The translations under genes were made by a program, and so were the position numbers. DNA of 64,000 nt from Symsagittifera roscoffensis (taxonomy: Eukaryota; Xenacoelomorpha; Acoela; Convolutidae). Below, one piece after another: positions 59,001-64,000 of this stretch. Each line of letters starts with the position of its first letter. The first letter of the stretch is position 1. The DNA lies in assembly GCF_963678635.1 (NCBI RefSeq), contig NC_087068.1, positions 28,894,318-28,958,317 on the forward strand. The letters run 5' to 3'. The notes beneath the pieces are model-generated. The model was given only the letters and a program-made list of their open reading frames with translations. It was not told where the DNA came from and searched no databases.

Positions 59001-60264
59001 GTTTTGTAAAATTGGCTGAATTGTCTGTATACTTTTGGCTGAATTGTCTGTATACTTTTGGCTGAATTGTCTGAGTTTCAAATTGGCTGAATTGTCTTTG
59101 GCCGATTTGCCTGTGCGCAGCTATAATCATACTTTTCCAATAGTGCGAATTTTCAAATCTTTTTAATGTCTAGTTTTTCAGGACACCCTAGATTTTTCAA
59201 GGTCCAGGTTACATCAAATGAATAACAAATACATTCAGCATACCTCCCCCAATGACCCCTACGATGAATCCGGATGCCTGTCCGACGAAGAGAAGAGACA
59301 CCTGGGACAGACTCACAGACAGTCCGTAGGCTAGGTCCAGCAGGGTGGGACCAATGATGGCATGCATCGTACCCTAAACAGTGAGTTGATTGATAACAAG
59401 TGAGGTAGGAAAATGATCATCATATTAAACGGTTCCATGAAAATCTACCGATTCTACTTTAACCTATGCCATTCCCCCTATGCCAATCTACCCTATGTTC
59501 TATAAGCAATTCAGTGATAACTGAGTTGACTTTCTTAATTTAAAAACGCATGTGGGGGCGCTAAGCTGCTGCAGCAAAAAAACAACTATTGTCCGAAAAG
59601 AAAAAAATTAACAAAACATAAAAGTGCGATCAAAATAAGTTGGAAACTTGCATGTTGGGAAGTTTTGTTTCAATATCTATCAATTTACCACGCCTCAAAT
59701 AACATTGAGTCATGATATTTATTGAATGTATTTTTCCACTCTAAGCTAGGTAAAAGAAGTAATTGCCGGATTGTAACGAGAAAAGTATCACATTAAGACT
59801 TGGGACTAGCCCTTTCACTTGGGACTTGATGCAAAGAAAAGTTCAAAACATTTTCAATACAAGTTTCAATACAGGCTGTTAAGATCTTAGTATTACTTAG
59901 GCATGTTATAGTTCATCTTTTTTTTCGCCCAAAGTTGCTTCAAAAAGTCGGAAAAAACAAAGATGACAAAGGCGCTGTTCGGATGAATTTTTCTGGCACA
60001 GTAACCGACTATTCTTTCAATAACTAGAATGACTACCATTCCAAACATAACGAAGCACAACGCCACAGTTTTGCTGTACTTCTCAACCACTGGAATGGAT
60101 TTCGACTCCAGGTCAAGTCCATTTTCGTCTTCTGCTCCAAAAGTTTTCTCGCTTCTCTCCCCAATTGTTGAACTGATGTCATCATTAGACTCAATTGCAC
60201 TGTATCTGTGGGGAGAATCACCCAAAGTATCTCCGAGGATTTTGGTATCTTCATCCGAGGTCAT
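53019..60264 (-). CDS. MFSD4: MFSD4/NaGLT1-like sugar transporter (major facilitator), 5 coding exons
   Basis: Twelve-helix major facilitator of the MFSD4 family, whose member NaGLT1 is a sodium-dependent glucose transporter. Minus-strand coding exons 60264-60037, 59373-59244, 58595-58440, 57969-57841 and 53959-53019 join to 527 codons plus TGA, all with GT-AG borders and matching phase (0,1,1,1). ATG at 60264 is preferred; further upstream only a TTG is in frame. Residues 1-61 are an acidic cytosolic tail. TM1 starts at KYSKTVALCFVMFGM and runs over the first junction into MHAIIGPTLLDL, the family's opening motif. LHFTVAVGCGLAPLLTKPF (exon 4) is the hallmark of the first half. A Ser/Thr-rich extracellular loop (215-283) has a glycosylation site at N271. 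The second half holds FALGRFLAIF, the MFS GR motif. Substrate inferred from family only. Confidence 0.9.
54370..54782. repeat. Near-perfect 200-bp inverted repeat with 10-bp loop
   Basis: Arms 54370-54570 and 54581-54782 are mirror images with only a few differences (for example AGACGAGGTTCACACAATC against GATTGTGTGAACCTCGTCT). The loop is TAACTATTCC. A related but diverged single copy of the arm lies just outside (about 54190-54270, with GGTAGTTTTCGAGTAAATTC and AAAAAACAGTCAAAGTTTC). No termini typical of a transposon and no coding sequence. Confidence 0.9.
55534..55858 (+). mobile_element. hAT-like MITE with perfect 8-bp target duplication
   Basis: Begins CAGGGGCGGATTTAGG and ends CTAGATCCACTATG. 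CAGGTTAT stands immediately on both sides (55526-55533 and 55859-55866). Same family as the 28-30.7 kb cluster; this copy gives the clearest proof of hAT-type insertion. Confidence 0.9.
56253..56325 (-). repeat. tRNA-derived SINE head
   Basis: On the minus strand TAGCGCAGATG (56312-56302) fits the polymerase III A-box consensus fully, and GGTTAGAATCC (56269-56259) fits the B box at 10 of 11 positions, with about 33 bases between them, as in tRNAs. The anticodon-arm region does not fold well, so a SINE or tRNA pseudogene is likelier than a tRNA gene. Confidence 0.55.
56941..57255. mobile_element. MITE, second copy of the 38967-39383 family
   Basis: Starts GGGTCTTTTGCACTAAACGG and ends TTTAGTGCATAAGCTC. 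AT-rich flanks (ATTTTAAA and AATTTTAA) overlap partly but are not an exact duplication. 315 bp, non-coding. Confidence 0.75.
58743..59118. repeat. Foldback element with GC-rich loop in intron 2 of the MFSD4-like gene
   Basis: Left arm has three GACAATTCAGCC units and right arm four mirrored GGCTGAATTGTC units, the arms continuing outward through TTCGGCCAAAGAC/GTCTTTGGCCGA. The loop (about 58835-58995) is much richer in GC than the rest of the window and includes GCGACGCGCGCATAGCGCGC. No frame of interest in the loop. Confidence 0.7.
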
Positions 60265-61829
60265 AGTGGCCTCGTGTTTGGGAAAGTAAATCTCCAGCAA
60301 TCAAGGCTGGCTGAAAATTATAGCTTACGCGGAGCTATTAAAAACAAACCAGCTGTTCCAAAATTTTGAGGTTAATTAATTACTCAATTTGAATAAATAA
60401 GGCAAATGATTTCTAAAAGGAGGTTCAGGGCATTGTATATGATCAAACAATGTTCATGTTTGTAATAATTAAAAATTGGGGGTCCTTGGAACTATTTTTA
60501 GTAAGTAAACTATATTAACGAAATCATTGAAAGTACAAATTACATTCAATACAATTATTTTCACTGTTGTTTGTACCATTTTATTTACAAGTTTTGACAC
60601 ACTAATAAAAATCCGATAACAATATCAATTTTCACACAACATGGAAAACCATTAAATAGGGATTTTGATGCAATATTAAATAAGGAAATACTTTTCGATA
60701 AGATTTTTTATTCAATATAAAACAAAAAAAACATGCCACAAAGATACATATAGTGTACCATATGTTGATCACAAATATACGCCAGCATAGATCGGCAGTT
60801 TCAACTTTAGATACAGTAACAATTGGACCGTGAAAACAAATCCTTTTTAAAGCCAAAACAAATATCCAACTATCCGAGCATAAAACTGCATCGATCCTTA
60901 TGCGGCAGACGGAAATTCGGGAACAGAAGTTGAATAATGCGGTCCCTAACAAATCAATGAAATTGGTTTCTAATTATAGTTACGTCAAAGTCTTTCAAAA
61001 AACACTGTCCATTTTACCACCTATAATTTTAATGGCAAACTATCAAAGCCGCCTCTCTAACGCCTGATGAAAAGTCTGTTTTATGTTGGTGGCTTGCGAG
61101 CATAAGCCTTGAACAGCTGATCGTCGGAGTCTGTGATTAATGAAGTGAAATTTTAAATCAAATGTTTTATAACTAATTTTTCTGGACTTATTTGTTGCTT
61201 CAGAATATTAGTTCGAGGCAATTGTTCATTAAAATAGTTTATAAATTCCTTTTCATTTCATAGGTTGATAATATTTGATAAACTGCATCTTATTGAATTT
61301 CCCAGCATTTGGTGAAAAATAAGGATACTGATTATCCCATTATTCCAGAGACCAATTTGTAACAATTCAATTTAACTTTCGTCATTTGTATGATTCAATT
61401 TGACAAAATTAATTAAGTTGAAAGCTATAACAAAAATTCCAAGTCATGTTTGAATTGCTTTTATTTTTTTTGATTTTAAAAAATGATATCATGAGTGCAC
61501 GATTCTGCGCTATTTGAAAAGCAACTGAATAATCTTGTTCCGACCACTGCACAAAGTGAAAAAAATCTATGGCCAGAGTGTTTTATTTGTCAATTTTGGG
61601 TATCTAAGGAAAAACGATGAAAAAATTTGGACAGGAAGTCTGCTCCTCTTTTATGCAATTATTTAATTGGAAAATAAGTAATGAAAAAAATCAGAAGTCA
61701 AAAAAAGTTCTGAAAAATTATATTGGAAAAAAATTACTTGACAAAAGTTGAAAAACTACAGCTACTAAATCTTGATATTTGTATCAGATGAAGTGCACAA
61801 ACAGCCCTTTAAAATGGGAATCATTTACC
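60265..61829. other. Upstream of the MFSD4-like gene, no gene supported
   Basis: AT-rich. Probably contains promoter and 5' UTR of the minus-strand transporter. A 106-codon minus frame at 60952-60632 is Cys/Phe/Ile-rich with no motif. Confidence 0.3.
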
Positions 61830-62064
61830 CAGCGGCATCAAATGCGACAAACTTTGGGTCGAAACCTATTGAGCCGAAAACAAAACTTTTGTCATAAAAA
61901 ACTACAGTAACAATGAAAAAACTTGTTTTCAGGGCCCATCCAAACAGAAACACAATCCCAAACGGATATATTTCGCCCTCGAAATTACGAAAAACAATGA
62001 CAAAGTCGACATAACAAAAACTGAAACTTTGAAAAGAAAAATAGAAAAAAATGTAAAAACTCAC
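61830..62064 (-). other. Open stretch with possible exon borders
   Basis: The minus frame reads hydrophobic sequence including GEIYPFGIVFLFGWALKTSF and ends at a donor-like GCTGG|GTAAAT (61829-61824). It has an acceptor-like TTTCAG before it. Could be an exon of an unknown membrane protein, but AT-rich sequence often yields Phe-rich frames and no family is recognised. The next acceptor-like site (about 61137) gives SDDQLFKAYARKPPT in a phase that does not match. Confidence 0.2.
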
Positions 62065-62259
62065 AATCAGACATGGTAAATTTACAAATTTATGAAGTTT
62101 CAGTTATAGTGAAAACTGTTCAAATTGAAAAAAAACCATGCTTTAAGAAGCAAACCAATAGAAACCCTACCAGATAGAAAAAAAAGGCATTTCAAAAAAC
62201 GGCAAATGAACCGACAGAAACCATGACGAAAACCACAAACCCGAAAAAAATTGCGTTAT

Positions 62260-62612
62260 GAACTTTTTTGAAAAGATTATTACAACCTGAAATGGGTTTG
62301 AACTAAAACTACTTGAGTAACGACTTAGTGCTTTTGTTTGAAATATGTGAACTTTTTTGAAAAGATTATTACAACCTGAAATGGGTTTGAACTAAAACTA
62401 CTTGAGTAACGACTTAGTACTTTTGTTTGAAATATATGAACTTTTTTGAAAAGATTATTACAACCTGAAATGGGTTTGAACTAAAACTACTTGAGTAACG
62501 ACTTAGTATTTTTGTTTGAAATATATGAACTTTTTTGAAAAGGTTTTTACAACCTGAAATGGGTTTGAATTAAAACTACTTGAGTAACGACTTCGTACTT
62601 TTGTTTGAAATT
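62260..62612. repeat. Tandem repeat, four copies of an 89-bp unit
   Basis: Units start at 62260, 62349, 62438 and 62527 with GAACTTTTTTGAAAAG and contain TTACAACCTGAAATGGGTTT and TACTTGAGTAACGACTT. Units differ at a handful of positions; the fourth diverges most at its end. Non-coding. Confidence 0.9.
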
Positions 62613-62703
62613 TCAATAAACTGAGATGTCAGAACCCGGTTGTGCAATTTTTGCTGTTGCAGTTGGAAAGAAAAAACAAGCAAGAAAGAATACCAAAACA
62701 CAC

Positions 62704-63008
62704 CAGCGGATTTAGGGTGGGAGGGGGTCGGACAGCCTCTCCTCAGGAATTTGTCCCCCTGTCGACCCAAATGGTACTTTTGAGATATAAATTTTTGTTG
62801 ACGGACACTAAATTTTTCTTAAAGGCGCCTTGGGCGCGAACATATACTAATTTTGACGGGGGCTGATAACCAATTGCCTAAAAACGTCTTTTTTGGACTG
62901 TTTTTTCAAAATTTTGCCTGCGGCGCACAAAATTTGGTCAAAATGGGGCCTTTAGAGTAATTTAGGAGAGCTCAGAAAATCAATTGGTCGACCTAAAAAA
63001 AAAGGTCG
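62704..63008 (+). repeat. hAT-like MITE, truncated copy
   Basis: CAGCGGATTTAGGGTGGG at the left, GGCGCCTTGGGCGCGAACAT, GCCTGCGGCGCAC and GTCGACCTAAAAAAAAAGG inside; the right terminus is missing. Confidence 0.65.
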
Positions 63009-64000
63009 ACTTCTGACTCGTTTCACCAACTACTTCGCTTTTTAAAAAATTAGCTTACAGACAATTGGAAATTACAATGAACGCAAGCAAACAGAAACTA
63101 AAAAGCCGACTTGTTCAATAAAAATTCATAATTGACTTTTCTTTGATGAAATTAACTCAATTTGAGAACACTGGATGAATAGGTAAAATTTGTATTCCGC
63201 TGAGAAATCTCAAAATTAAACTCTCGAAATTAGAAAATTCGGTCAGTTTTGTGACCTTTACACTTTCGCTGTTTGTAGTTTGCTTCCTTTTAACAAAGGA
63301 AATGAACTGAATTTAAAGAGAAATCAAAACATCACGACCTGATTGTTCATTATGTTCATTGACTTTAATCATATAAGAACTGAAGCAATTTTGTAACTTG
63401 TCGATTAGCAGCTAATTTTCAGTTCTTATGGATAAATAAGATCTTCTTATTAAGTAACTCATCGGACATACTGCCTCATCATCTCAATTCATTTAAGAAT
63501 GATATTCAGCGCTGATTAGTATCCTGCTTGCAAATAATGTAAGTCCGAACAAAAATTGAACTAAGCGCAAGCAAACGAGTCCAATCTCGATCCTGGAGGT
63601 TACTCCATAACACAGGTGATTTCATTTTCATTATCTCAGGCAGCTGCCTTTACCAATGGGGTAAAAAACAGCTCACTATTTTTAAAACATTTTTTGTCGT
63701 CATGCCTCACGTTTTCGGATCCAAAACACAATTCTGCAACAAGAGACGTAGACTTTAGATGAAACTAACCAGATCGCAATCTGCTTTGAATTACAAGGAT
63801 TTAAATGATGGATGTTCAAGCTTGCCGTTATTGACACTAGTCAAAACAACTGAGATTATGACTTGATAAATCTATCTGGAAGGTTGAGCCAGTTTTTGTT
63901 TCTCACTTCTGCACAGATCTGTTGTTTTCTAGATAAGCTATAAAAATCTACAGCCAAAGCGATCCTTGCCAAAGGCATGCCAACCCCGTACTCTTGTACA
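63009..64000. other. Intergenic, no gene seen
   Basis: AT-rich to the window edge, no supported frame, RNA gene or repeat. Confidence 0.3.

Noticed and set aside
60632-60952. 106-codon minus frame, Cys/Phe/Ile-rich
   Set aside because: Composition is explained by AT richness; no domain, splice borders or conserved motif.
62260-62612. CRISPR-like or spaced-repeat array
   Set aside because: Units are contiguous 89-bp tandem copies without unique spacers, in a eukaryotic context.

Overview
This is a window of AT-rich nuclear DNA from an animal, most likely a bilaterian invertebrate. The evidence is spliced genes with GT-AG (and one GC-AG) introns, metazoan-type solute carriers (SLC16 and MFSD4/NaGLT1 families), a rhodopsin-class receptor fragment of FMRFamide-receptor flavour, and a dense, decayed load of LTR, LINE, hAT-like and Tc1/mariner-like elements. 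Phylum cannot be fixed from the sequence alone.

Layout. 1-0.7 kb: the first coding exon of a trypsin-like serine protease (minus strand, running off the left edge). 3.0-10.4 kb: one degenerate Ty3/gypsy-type LTR retrotransposon on the minus strand with recognisable LTRs, gag, protease, RT, RNase H and integrase remnants. 10.4-12.6 kb: unassigned, possibly another retroelement remnant. 12.7-17.55 kb: a near full-length but broken LINE on the plus strand (ORF1, endonuclease, RT, 3' hairpin tail). 18-31 kb: no cellular gene seen; a field of non-autonomous elements, including two Tc1/mariner-like foldbacks, a foldback built of a 13-base motif in alternating orientation, a 93-bp micro-element with 8-bp target duplication, and a cluster of hAT-like MITEs.

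31.26-37.59 kb: a complete seven-exon monocarboxylate-transporter-family (SLC16) gene on the plus strand, whose exons add up to an uninterrupted 772-codon frame. 38-47 kb: MITEs and two copies of a decayed LINE 3' end. 47.36-49.20 kb: pieces of a class A GPCR, probably a pseudogene or mis-sequenced. 49.57-50.94 kb: a second LINE family on the minus strand. 53.0-60.3 kb: a complete five-exon MFSD4/NaGLT1-like sugar-transporter gene on the minus strand (527 codons), its introns carrying a 200-bp near-perfect palindrome, two MITEs with clear ends, a tRNA-like SINE and a foldback with a GC-rich loop. 60.3-64 kb: no convincing gene; a 4 x 89-bp tandem repeat and one more hAT-like fragment.

The three intact or partial cellular genes are unrelated in pathway; nothing suggests an operon or gene cluster. 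The strongest structural signals are transposon-derived.
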